A stretch of DNA of 64,000 bases from Hermatobates lingyangjiaoensis (Eukaryota; Arthropoda; Insecta; Hemiptera; Hermatobatidae). Location: the NCBI GenBank assembly GCA_026182355.1, contig JAPFBL010000049.1, positions 3,796,001 to 3,860,000 on the forward strand, given 5' to 3'. The translations under genes and the position numbers were made by a program. Positions 45,165 through 55,851 of this stretch are shown here, piece by piece. Within the stretch, counting starts at the first letter, position 1. Every line of letters begins with the position of its first letter. Under the pieces are notes generated by a model. The model did no database searches and was not told where the DNA came from. It saw nothing but the letters and a program-made list of their open reading frames with translations.

Positions 45165-45380
45165 AGATTTCACATAAACACGTGAAATAACAATCAATGA
45201 TCAAACCACAATAAGAAAATGGGAAAACAAGACTAAGATCTTTCAACCGTAAGAGTCAAAAACCCAACCAAACCAACCAGTTTTTTTTGACTCTGACGAA
45301 GACCGCTTGTTACGGTTGAAAGATCTTTGTCTTGTTTTCCCATTTTCTTATTGTGGTTTGATCATTGATATATATATATA
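45165..45380. mobile_element. Fold-back element C, long copy
   Basis: Arms at 45195-45252 and 45310-45367 (58 nt, one mismatch) begin caatgatcaaaccacaataa. Inside them a second short inverted pair (gagtcaaaaa) brackets the loop. TA runs lie on both sides. The short copy at 9130 shares the outer arms. Confidence 0.85.
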
Positions 45381-47199
45381 TGAAATAATTAATTGCTACT
45401 ATGTCAAATTTACTTAAAACAATGCAATAGCTATTACTGTGGTTCATCTTATATGTGATGTTTCTTTTCCAAAGACACTTCATAGGTTGTTAAAGAGTTG
45501 TTACTGTTATTAATTTATAATAATAAGCTCATCTTAAATTTATTGTATTATAATTATCAGTTCCTGAAGGATATAGTACTTTTTGCATGCTTGAAAATAA
45601 AATGAGATATATGCAAAGTTATTTTGTATTACAAAGCCGTATACTTTCTAAATTGTATATATTTCTTTTCATTCCCATACATGTTTTTCTAATTTAAAAT
45701 TCCACTTTAGAAAGATATAAGCTATAATTATTGTAAATAAATACACATTTACTACAACTTGTATAATATACAGTATGTGCATGTTTATATTGTATCAATT
45801 ATTTCATATATGAATTTTCATAGATATGCACATATTGTAAATGCTTCTTCCAAAATTCAGTGCCGGCTAAATAATGTTTTTTAAATAATATAGTCTAGTT
45901 TTTTTGTAATTACGTGATAAAAAGAAAGACAGAATAGTCTAGTTTAATTGTATCATTATATTGGTATTGACATTAGTTTTGAAATCTTTATATATACATA
46001 TATATATATGTATATGTATATGTATATATATAATATTACTAGTTTGGCTTATAAAGTTTAGGCAGAAAGTTACTTCTATCACCCATAATTAGAGAACTTA
46101 GCATTAATATTAACAATGACTGGGTATACATTTGAGTTATGGCTTTTGTGAGTTACAATTTGGTAATTGTTTATTGTATTTAGTCATTTGATATTTTGGT
46201 TATTTTAAAGTAGACAGTTATTTTCATAACCAAAACTGTTAACAATGATTTCTTTAGAATATGAAGTAGAAGTTACCTGATGATATGTACTCACGGCACA
46301 ATATTAATTTGAATTACCAGTTGTAACCAAAATCATTTAATAATCATCAATCAGTTAAGGTTTTCATTTAAAATTATATATAAAGGAAGAGAATAATAAT
46401 TGTTAAAAGCATATTTCACCAATTTAATAAAGTTTTATACACAGCGGTCAGCATTTGTTTTTGTTATTAGCCCTTATTTAAAAATTTAATGGTATAACCG
46501 ACATAGTTTATATTATGTATGGTGTTATTAGAAATGGGTTTTCATTGAGGAAAAGTAATATAAATTTTAATGTATCTTTTGCCATGATTAGGCTTCTAGT
46601 TTAAATATGCTCTCCTTAGAAGAATTTCGATGAAATTCATTGGAAGCTCAATGGAAATTAAATATCTGGCCAGAAAAAAGTTCAATATTAAAATGAATAT
46701 TTTTTTTTAAAAAAAAGTTGAAGGTTTAAAGTTACGTTTTAGAAATATTGTAAATATTTTGATAAAATAATAAATTACAATCAACCATAGCTCTAAAAAA
46801 AGTGCAAATTATTATCAGAGAGAAAAAACTAAAGTGTTTGTATGCATGAATCATCATTGTATGCTTATATCTTTATTTCAAAAGTGGCATAAACCATTTT
46901 TTCTTAAATCGAGACATTTAATGGCTTGTGTTTTACAATACTGATGGCGTCTTATATGTATGTCATTTGTAAGATATACTTGATATTTATTTTCTCACTA
47001 TACAGAAGTTTGTAGTCTTTGAGTAATTACTTTTTGAAATGACCTAATCCAATTTCAACATATTCGTAAATGGTTTACATAAAAGTGCTTGGTACTACTT
47101 CACTCTTTTTATCTCAGTTAGGGATATTAACAAAAAAAGGAGTGAAATAATAATATAAATTAGTGTAAATAATAATAGTATAAATAATATAAATCTATA

Positions 47200-47355
47200 C
47201 TTATAAAACTCTGATGACCTATCTTTATTGCTTATTTTCTTGTCACCTTGCATTGCCTGAGTAAACAATCAAATATACGTATATTTTGTGGGAATCGACC
47301 CACGACCTTTGCATTTGAAGTCCAGTGCGTTACGCTCTGGGCTATGGGGGCTTTC
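47200..47355 (-). mobile_element. tRNA-derived SINE of a second type
   Basis: On the minus strand there is an A-box TAGCCCAGAGCGTAACGC and a perfect T-arm GTGGGTCGATTCCCAC. The acceptor strands do not pair, so it is not a working tRNA. The body differs from S1-S4. The left limit is estimated. Confidence 0.65.
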
Positions 47356-47749
47356 CTAAAATACTATTCCAAAATCTGATATAAATAATGCTTAGTGTGT
47401 ATAAATCAACTAATGATGAAGCCTTGGATGCTGTGCTCAGGTGAAACTTGGAATACCTGTTTATTTCAGTTTATACTGGTTCATTCAAATAAATTTTACA
47501 GAAACCAGTGAATAATGTAAGATTTTACAAATTCCGGCATTAAAAAAAAAGAAGAATGGAAAATAAGTTCTCTCAACATAAGTAAGGTGAAATTACTGAC
47601 TCCACGTGTAAACTCTATTTCTGTTATAGAATAAACCTAAACAATTTTTTCTAGGAAAGATCTTAGTCCCATTTTTGGAATCTTATTGTTGTTTAGACGG
47701 TGATTTTGTTATTGCACGTATTTACTTTTAATTCTTGGTGCTACTCTCC

Positions 47750-48130
47750 GTACCCAAGGGATTTTTGCACTTCACTTCCAAAACATAGGCATGAATTCAA
47801 AAAAGGAGCTCATGTCATGTGTATGAGCAATGCTGATCTATCGCGCTTATATAATGAAACAAGACTAATAATTGAGGAGCTTTATGATAAAGTTATTGTT
47901 TGTAAAATTATTGCATCACGGTTTCAAAGGGAAATTGTTTTAATTCCATGATGGAAATTTCTTTCATCTAAAGAGGGCAAATTTATTTTTCAAGGATTCA
48001 ATTTCTAATTCAGTTAGCATTTACCGTGACTATTCATAAGTCTCAAATAGGGACTCTACAGAAAATGTTAGTTCATTAAGGTAAAGCAGTATTCCAACAT
48101 GGCCAATGACATGTCCTCAGTAGGGTCATT
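47750..48130 (+). mobile_element. Helitron-like helicase C-terminal fragment H1
   Basis: The frame 47700-47951 contains FKKGAHVMCMSNADL and LYNETRLIIEELYDKVIVC, corresponding to the Pif1-type helicase segments usually reading GxPVMLxRN and CNGTRL. Further frames give AFTVTIHKSQ and FQHGQ..VLSRV, the last helicase motifs. Frameshifts separate these pieces. NETRL in place of NGTRL shows it is decayed. Confidence 0.75.
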
Positions 48131-48559
48131 TATAGTTTATCAGCATTTATTAAAACATGATTGCATTAAAAAGGAAGCTGATGAATGACCCAATGGGTCA
48201 AGGGTAGCCTAGTATATATTATTTATATAACAATTTAAATAAATTATATTATATATAAAATAATAATTATATATTATTATATATAGTATAAATAAATTAT
48301 TTAATTAAATCATGTACAGACTATTATCATAAGTATTATACTATTACATAACCAAATCATCAGATAGAGTAAAGACAATTCATGTGTCCCAGTCCAAAAC
48401 ACATGAGATCACCTGAAAGCCGTAATTTATACATCGCATGTATATCAATAAATGTGAATAATTCTATATGAATAAATAATGGTTATTTATTTATTCAAAA
48501 TAAATTAAGTACTATGCAAGTACATTGCATAGAACTGCATCATTTCAAGTTATCTTTAC

Positions 48560-49020
48560 GTTTCATACATTACAGGGACCGAATCCACCCTTAGACAAAT
48601 TTCTGTCTTTCGGTTTGTCCGCAAAATTTTGTCACAACTAAACTCAGCCGACATAAAACATAGTAAGCTGAAACTTTAGCAGTAGCTTTGTGTATGTCTA
48701 ACTTAAAATGTAATCTTTGAATGGATTGGAAATTCAACGCAAAAACGATATTATGGACTTGTATGCACAAAAGTTTTGTCACAATTAAACTCAGCCACCA
48801 TAAGGCATAGCAAGCTGACACTTTGAAAGTAGTTTTTATATATATCTAACTTAACATCTAAGCTTTAAATGGATTGAAAATTCAAAGCAGACGCTAAGCT
48901 ATGAACCTTTAAGCTGTATTTTGCTAACTTCACAGACATGTTTATTTTGAAAATATACAGGTGTAGCCAGTAGGTATTGTTAGTTGATTTTAATTTCACT
49001 TGAGCCTATGAATATATTGT
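48560..49020 (+). repeat. Helitron-associated arm, plus orientation
   Basis: The arm contains attttgtcacaactaaactc, gaatggattg and a block around caggtgtagccagtaggtat. It matches the reverse complement of 49880-50215 and 54090-54390. Its first part is itself repeated (about 48620 and 48775). Confidence 0.7.
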
Positions 49021-49173
49021 GTACAAGCAAACGTACCCGTCTTAGACTGAATCAAAAATTCTATTATACTTGGTATTCCAAAATATCATGGAATACTATA
49101 CCAATATGGTTTTAATACTAATACTATAATTAGAAATTATAGAATAGTAGAAAATACCATTATTAGTACAGTG

Positions 49174-49870
49174 TTAAACAAATGCCTCTGTATACACCAC
49201 ATTAGCTGTCTGTCCTTCAGGTTCACGGAAGAACAATCAGTTGGAACCTCTGACTCGTGAGCAAGTAAACTACAGTTGACCATGTGAGAAAAACATTGTC
49301 TCGCCACATTGAATTTCTGCGTTAGATGAAGTTTCCCCTTACGACTTAGTTAACGTCATTGCGAAATAGACTCTGACGGGACTTTGCAATCGTTTCAATG
49401 GAAACAGACAGTGGCTCGGAATCAATGGTATGGGTGGTATACACACAGACTCCCCAGTCATGATGGCCGCCTCTACGGCACAAACTCCGAGTCGTGTTCC
49501 ATTGCACATTTCCCGGGGCACTCAAGTGCGTAAAATGAAATTTGTTACTGATACTAAATCGCAGCATGATGGTGTTCCTACTTGAAGTTTTTACTCATGA
49601 GCAGGCAGTCACGGAGTCAAGAAATTCAGTTAGATAATAAACTACTTCCTCATTACTAATCACTCTCTTTACTGACTTTTAAGTTCTATCTTCGGCTTGA
49701 TATAGCGTGAGAACATGTTTGTTGATTTTTCCTGCCTGTTCATTAGTAAGACTTTGCATTGCTCGTTCACAAAGCCATTTATTCTGAATAGACAATACAT
49801 TTTGAACTCTGGGAAACACCTTGTCAATAAGCTCAAATAAGCATAATATTCATATATTAGCATTTTGCTA
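49174..49870 (-). mobile_element. Helitron-like helicase fragment H2
   Basis: On the minus strand, 49863 downwards gives WLCERA-like INGFVNEQCKVLLMNRQ, then EFLN-like FLTP. Next come MCNGTRLGVCAVEAAIMTGE, IPLIPSHCLFPLKRLQSPVR and VYFAMTLTKS, with FFSHGQL and NVVYTEAFV ending at TAA 49174. This is the Pif1-family helicase C terminus of a Helitron in correct order, with a few stops. It is 5'-truncated at about 49870. Confidence 0.85.
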
Positions 49871-49879
49871 TAAGCAAAT

Positions 49880-50215
49880 ATTCATGTATGCAAATGAAAT
49901 TAAAATCAACTAACAATACCTAATTGCTACACCTGTATATTTTCAAAATAAACATGTGTGTGTAGTTAGCCAAACACGGCTTAAAAGTTCATAACTTCGC
50001 TTCATCATTGAATATTCCATCCATCCATCCAAAGCTTAGATTTTAAGTTAGACATACACAAATCTACAATCAAAGTTTCAGCTTATTATGTCTTATGGTG
50101 GCAATATTTTGTGGACAAACCGACAGACAGAAATTATTCTAAGGGTACATGCGGCTTCTCTAAAGTATAAAACGTAAAGAAAACTTGAAATGAGTCAGTT
50201 CTAAGCAATTTACAA
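49880..50215 (-). repeat. Helitron-associated arm, minus orientation
   Basis: It is the inverted counterpart of 48560-49020 and lies immediately beside the helicase fragment H2. It contains agccaaacacggcttaaaag and ttaagttagacatacacaaa. Confidence 0.7.
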
Positions 50216-50234
50216 ACAAAACCTTTCTTTTATT

Positions 50235-50620
50235 TACATAGATATACTTGTGCTACTGTCAACAGCGAGCACGCAAGCCACTGGGCTACTCTGGTTCCGT
50301 ACCTTACTTTATTACCAGTGTTTATATTACGCAAATAATTAAATTAAAAAAAATGTTTTTGTTGTATTTATTTATAATACATTTGCACTACTGTCATCGG
50401 CGAGCAAGCAAGCTACTGGCTACCCTGGCTCAATTCCTTTACTTTATTACCATTTTTTATATTATTCACATTTTAAATTCAAAATATTTGTCTGTTACAT
50501 TTATTTATAATACATTTGCACTACTGTCACCGGCGAGCACGCAAGCCACTGGGCTACTCTGGCCCCATACCTTACATTATTACCAGTGTTTTTATTAAGC
50601 AAATATTAAAAAAAAAAGTT
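50235..50620. repeat. Tandem repeat, three units of about 133 bp
   Basis: Three units each contain a ctactgtca block followed by gcgagcacgcaagccactgg (second unit diverged) and end near ttattaccagtgttt. Their starts are near 50249, 50382 and 50516. An open frame of 116 codons across it arises from the repetition. Such tandem blocks are common in Helitron ends (family knowledge). Confidence 0.85.
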
Positions 50621-51960
50621 TATAGTTGTATATAATACATAGCAAACGTACCCGTCTTTGACGGAATCAAAAGTTCTATTATACTTGGTATTCCAAAATG
50701 CCATTAGAAATTATAGAACAGTACGAAATACCATTATTAGTACAGATTAGTACATTTTTTGAAGTCTGGAAGTTTCCAATCTAGGTGATCATTCGTGATC
50801 CCTTCAATTGTTCCTCCAAAATCCTATAGGTACACTAATTATTTTTTGCGTTAGCATTTATTTAATCTTTTCTGAAGTTCCTGAATTAATACATTATGTA
50901 TTCCTGCTAATTCTATACATACCAAGGATATGCTATAAAAAGCTCTTTTTATATCCAAGAATTTAAGGGAAATTCTTTTAAGCAAGCCTTAAAAATTTTT
51001 ATATCTCGTTAACCAAAATGTCTGGACCTGATTCTGATTCGACCTTGTGACAGGTATGTTACGCCCTATGAAGGCACATATTTACCTTCGAGTAAACTAC
51101 TCGTGCTGCTGTAGAAAGAACTTTTATCATTTTAAATGCAATATTTCTTATCTAATATTGTAAACTAATAAAAATTTATAATATGAAATATTTAATACAA
51201 ATTTAAGGTTTAAAGAATCGCTCGACAAATAGTTTACAAATAGTAGTCCAGTTGCCCTAAAAAAAATCTAGGAAAAGTTTTTAGTATTATAATGATAATA
51301 TTTAAATATAAATTGTATAACATACACGGTTTCATGCTCCATATGTTTTATGAAGCAATTTTAAGTACCGTCGGTGGGCCAGATCTTTACAACGGGTCGT
51401 TGTTTGGTGACTAATAAGAACTCCTAAAGTAATGGAGTTCCTTAAATACACCAAGAATATATGTGTGACAATTAGATATTCTGAAGTGTACAACATATAG
51501 ATCGATTGCAATATTACCTCTTAGCAACCATTGCTGAGAGTGCATAATCTCACCCTAGAGTGCATAATAAAATACGAGTATATTGTTATTTGGCTTTTCC
51601 TTATACTATATAGTTTGAAGTATTCCATTGTTCTTACATATCATATTGAATCATTGAAGTATCTTCCTCAAACTTCTTTTATTAAATTTTAAAACAAAAT
51701 TCTGTTTGACTCGATTCTGAGAAAAAATTTCTAAGTTCGTGATGATAATCCATTATCCCGAGTTCGGTTTTAAGTTTAAATAACTTTATTTCCCTTTATG
51801 CTGATTCGATTTTCTTGACATTTTTTCCGTATCTTACTAGTTTTAGGTTGATTAGTTTGGCAAAATTTCTTCTGAAATCATAAATATACCATAACGCTGA
51901 TTTTCGACCTTTTAGTTTCGATAAAAAGATATTCAGCTCTCCCTCTTATAAGATTCTATT
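50621..51960. other. Intergenic, partly Helitron-derived
   Basis: Positions 50640-50760 repeat 49020-49170 (caaacgtacccgtct, ttggtattccaaaat, accattattagtacag). The remainder shows no gene or recognisable element. Confidence 0.5.
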
Positions 51961-52003
51961 TTATACTTCACTCTAAGGATAGTATAATAATTCGATGTCA
52001 CTA
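51961..52003. repeat. 43-bp direct repeat, copy 1
   Basis: It is identical to 52735-52777 at all 43 positions (starts ttatacttcactctaaggat). The two copies bracket about 730 bp that contain a family A head-like piece (52010-52090) and a duplicated segment E. Confidence 0.95.
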
Positions 52004-52187
52004 TTTTGGTGAATATGTACGTTTTGAATCCCTGAAATCCATTGTTGACGTTTTTTCAATAATGTCTGTGTGTATGTGGATAAGTAGATTTGATTCGATG
52101 TTCGATTACCTCGTCATCAGGAACATACGAGTAGATATGAGTCGCTCGCGACTTTAAGTTGTTTGTTCTTTTTGGAAACATCAAGAC

Positions 52188-52428
52188 GGTCTACCATTTC
52201 TGTAGACGCTTCATTCAAGAGTCACTAGCTCTTGTGTATCGTTCTGCTTTCCGCTATTCAATATTTCGTCTTCTATTGGGTATTCATTCTACACTTCTAA
52301 CGGAAAAATGTTTGTATATTCTCTAAAGGCAAACTCTCTCAGTTCTACTGTGGCCTTCTGTCGAATCGGGGAGTATTGAAAATTAGCATCGATGAACAAT
52401 GCTTTTTCAACAAGGTCTTAAAATTCTA
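52188..52428. repeat. Duplicated segment E, copy 1
   Basis: It resembles 53109-53341 over about 240 bp (ttcattcaagagtcactagc, ttgggtattcattc, tcgatgaacaa). Short open stretches occur on the minus strand, but no family was recognised. Confidence 0.7.
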
Positions 52429-52734
52429 TTTCGTCTTAAAATTTCACTTTAGAAGCACAGGACACGGAAACAAAAGCTGAAACGGTAGAGTATTAGACAG
52501 TCCTAAAATGTTTACAGTTCGTAAATGTTTAGAAATTGGTCATGAAGAGTGAAGTAAAGACAGTATAAAGGAGAGATCAAACGGAGTGTAAAACTTCATC
52601 AAGAACCATTTCCCCGTCACTTATTGAAACGTACGCTGTTTTAAAAGCCAAATTCACTGCTCTCCAAATAACCCTTCAACCCATCCCTTTCCACGTTAAA
52701 TAGAATGATTCCATCTCTCTAGAGAGGAAAGCTC

Positions 52735-52777
52735 TTATACTTCACTCTAAGGATAGTATAATAATTCGATGTCACTA
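52735..52777. repeat. 43-bp direct repeat, copy 2
   Basis: This is the exact partner of 51961-52003. Confidence 0.95.
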
Positions 52778-53108
52778 CTATTGACTACAATTATAATGAA
52801 TACATTCAGGTGTTCCGGAAAAAAATAGCAAAACTTCGAATTGCGGTAGTCAAAGTCATGTCATGACAAGGGTAAGTGAACGTCTTCAACCTTAAACAAA
52901 ATTAAGAAAGATAAAATTTTCTGTTGGCTTTGTGAACCAACATCTTAACCATTTGGTTAAATTTACTGCCCAGTGATAGACAGTCAGAAGACTGATACAT
53001 TATCTCTTTTCTGTGAAAGACGCTGTCTTTCACCTTGTCTTTTGTAACAAAAAAAAAACTTTAAAGAAACGTAAATTTTGTTGTGCAAGAATTGCATTTG
53101 AATCAGTA

Positions 53109-53341
53109 CGATCTATAATTTCTGTAGGCGCTTCATTCAATAGTCACTAGCTCTGGTGTAACGTTCTTGTTTACGCTATTCAATATGTCGTCTTCTGTTG
53201 GGTATTCATTCTATACTTCTGATGTAAAAAGGTTGTTATATCCTGTAAAGGCAAGCCGTCTTGGTTCTATTTTGGCCTCTTGTCGAATCGGGGGTAATGA
53301 TAACTAGCTTCGATGAACAACGCTTTTTCAGCAAGATCTTC
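53109..53341. repeat. Duplicated segment E, copy 2
   Basis: This is the diverged partner of 52188-52428. It lies just left of helicase fragment H3, so E may belong to the same element (inference). Confidence 0.7.
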
Positions 53342-53389
53342 ATTTCTCTTAGGTATGTATTTTTCTTTTGTTAGAAACCAACAGGCCTA

Positions 53390-54060
53390 ATGTGGGTATA
53401 AACCACATTAGATGTCTGTCCTTCAGTTTCGTGGAAAAACAAAGAGTTGGAACCTCTGACTCTTGGGCAAGCAAACTACAGTTGACTATTTGAGAAAAAC
53501 ACACTTCAATTCCTGTGGTAGATAGTTTCCTCTTGCGACTTACTTACCGTCATTGCAAAACAGGCGCTGCAGGACATTGTAATCGTTTGAATGGAAACGG
53601 ATAGTGACTAGGAATCAATGATATGCGTGGTATACACACAGACTGCCCAGTTCTACACCCAGTCATGATGTCTGCCTCTATGGCATATCTGTGCAGACCA
53701 CAAACTCAGAGTCATGTCCCGTTACACATTTTTGGGGCACTCAAGTTTCGTAACAAGAAATTTGTTACTGCTAAGAAATCGCAGCATGATTGGTGCTCCT
53801 ATTTTAAGTTTTTACTCCTGAGCAGGCATTCCAGGAGCCGTAACGGAGTCAAGAAATTCAGTCGGATAATTAACTTCTTCCTCATCACTAATCACTCTGT
53901 TTACTGACTTGTAAGTTCTTTCTTTGGCTTGATATAGCGTAAGAACTTGTTTGTTGATTTTTCCTGCCTGTTCATCAGCAGGGGCTGAAAATTACTCGTT
54001 CACAAAGCCATTTATTCTGAATATGTCGTGGAATTGATAAGGTGAGAAACACCTTGTCAA
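53390..54060 (-). mobile_element. Helitron-like helicase fragment H3
   Basis: This is a more decayed copy of H2 with matching blocks in the same order (cctgactcttgggcaagcaa, atcgcagcatgattgg, gttgatttttcctgcctgtt). Additional stops and a small insertion near 53650 break the frame. Confidence 0.75.
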
Positions 54061-54089
54061 TAAGCTCTTGTTGGTAGCTTAAATTAAAA

Positions 54090-54390
54090 ATTAGCTTGGG
54101 AGATGTAAATGAAATTAAAATCAACTTACAATACTTACTTGCTACACCTGTATATTTTCCAAATAAACATGCCTTTATAGCTAGCCAAACACGGCTTAAA
54201 AGTTCATAATTTCGCTTTTACATTAAATTTTCAATCCATTCAAAGCTTAGATTTTAAGTTAGACATGCACAAATCTTGTGCCAAAGTTTCAGCTCGCTAT
54301 GTCTCTTGGTGGCTGAGTTTTCTTGTGACAAAATTTTGTCAGTTTTAAGCAATGTACAGACAAAACCTTTATTTTATTTATATAGATTTA
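54090..54390 (-). repeat. Helitron-associated arm next to H3
   Basis: It has the same sequence and orientation as 49880-50215, again directly beside a helicase fragment. It ends with aaacctttattttatttata. Confidence 0.7.
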
Positions 54391-55646
54391 TATTCGAGAT
54401 AATGTTTTGAGTTAACAAAGTCTTTACGTTTTAAAATTGGTTCATTACAAGTGTATTTGGAGGTTGAATCAAATAATAACAGTTTAGATCATTAAAGATT
54501 TTATTGACTCTGCACAAAGAATAATAATAAACCATTTGAACTGTATTCAACATAGGAATAATTAAAAAAAAATTAGACTCCTTGGCAGCATTATAACGTC
54601 TAATAATGGACTTTTTTATTACAAGTATTTTTTTTAACGGACATCAAAGGTACGTTCACGCATGATTTCTGTGAAAGCCTCTTCTTAAAAATTATTTTAA
54701 GAACCTTGATTCCATAAAGGAAAGGTTATAGGGAAGATTCATTAATTATTACGATTTGTTTTTTTAATTTTACTTTATGAAATTCATAAAGAAAATGGAA
54801 GTTTAAAACTTTTTTAATTCAATTTATAAAGAGTATCTTTCATGTTTTCTAACAAGGAAAAGCTAACAGAACAATTTATTCATTATAAAATAAATTTTCC
54901 TAATTCGATCAAATGATGATCTAATTACTCTACTTCACCTAGAATATAGGTTATATCTAAATGAAGATTTCATGAGATAGACTGGTGGGACAAGGGTTGG
55001 AACAACTATCAAAACTTTTCGATTGACCTCTCAAAAGTTCAGACCCACACCTGGAATAGTTTATCACGCACTATCACCAAAGCATAACACAGTTTTATGA
55101 ATTATCACAATGGATATGGATCAGCATGATTTTGAAAAACGAAAATGTTGGTGTTCACAAAGACGTACTCGATGAGATGCGACGTCACAAGATTTTGAAT
55201 AACTAAATAAAGTACCTGATTTTTCTATGCTTGTATTATTCGTTCTCCTATTATTCTTCTAGTGCTCAATTATTCTTTAAGTGAAGCAACTGAACCCAAT
55301 ATATGTGTTATGTATAGCGTGTTCTACTATTGTTATAGGGACAAAAATTATTGAAAATTAAAATAATGTCTAGTAATGGCAAGTCATTTGGACCACCCTG
55401 TACAAATGACTTGGATGATTTTAAATTTTACTTATATCTTATTATTCAAAACAGTTATTTTTAATAATGGTTGGATAGGTCTGTTTGATGTATAGAAAAA
55501 TAATGTTTCATATAATGAAATGCTAAGATGAATAAAATATTTTTTAGGAAGATTTTTTTTGTTATAGTGTAAAACTGATATTACGAAGTTATCTATCTTT
55601 CGCAATTGATAAAAACATCATCTAGGTGTTCAAATCTTTCACTAAT
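54391..55646 (+). promoter_or_regulatory. Upstream region of AMDHD2
   Basis: This A+T-rich sequence must contain the 5' UTR and probably the promoter, but no TATA or initiator can be assigned with confidence. A 10-bp inverted pair (caagtcattt/aaatgacttg) spans 55380-55413 and encloses ggaccaccctgtac. A possible splice acceptor lies at 55622-55625. Confidence 0.3.
55380..55413. other. 10-bp stem-loop upstream of AMDHD2
   Basis: The perfect arms caagtcattt and aaatgacttg flank a 14-nt loop. It could be the remains of a small inverted-repeat element or a chance hairpin. Confidence 0.6.
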
Positions 55647-55851
55647 ATGTCTGATGATAGTCCAATTTTCAAGTTTTATAATTGTAAAATATTAAGAGAT
55701 CACTCCATTATAAAAGATGATCTTTGGGTACGATGTGGTAAAATAATTGATCCTGCAGATATTTTTTTTGAAGAGAAAGTTTATGCCGATGTCGAAATTG
55801 ATATGCAAGGAAATTTAATAACGCCTGGTTTTATAGATATACAGATAAATG
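55647..55851 (+). CDS. AMDHD2: AMDHD2 coding exon 1
   Basis: The exon encodes [20 protein letters not shown] and then [11 protein letters not shown], the N-terminal beta-sandwich and first barrel strand. It ends one base into a Gly codon at the donor gtaata. A frame open from 55626 has no earlier ATG, so ATG 55647 is the start I prefer. Confidence 0.93.

Larger units (their letters stand above)
39977..47190 (+). other. Sema1a 3' UTR and downstream region, mobile-element-poor
   Basis: Directly after the stop, about 150 bp are unusually rich in C and T (ccacccccttgtag and similar). The following 7 kb are A+T-rich and almost free of the repeat families seen elsewhere, except for a fold-back element and microsatellites. 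Several AATAAA motifs occur, for example at 46426. A long 3' UTR is possible, but the polyadenylation site cannot be fixed from sequence. Confidence 0.45.

Noticed and set aside
47285..47350. tRNA gene on the minus strand
   Set aside because: The A box, B box and T-arm are present, but the acceptor strands do not pair and extra sequence follows, so it is a SINE head.
50248..50598. Open frame of 116 codons with internal repeats
   Set aside because: It comes from a three-unit tandem repeat; the peptide is low-complexity and unlike any family.
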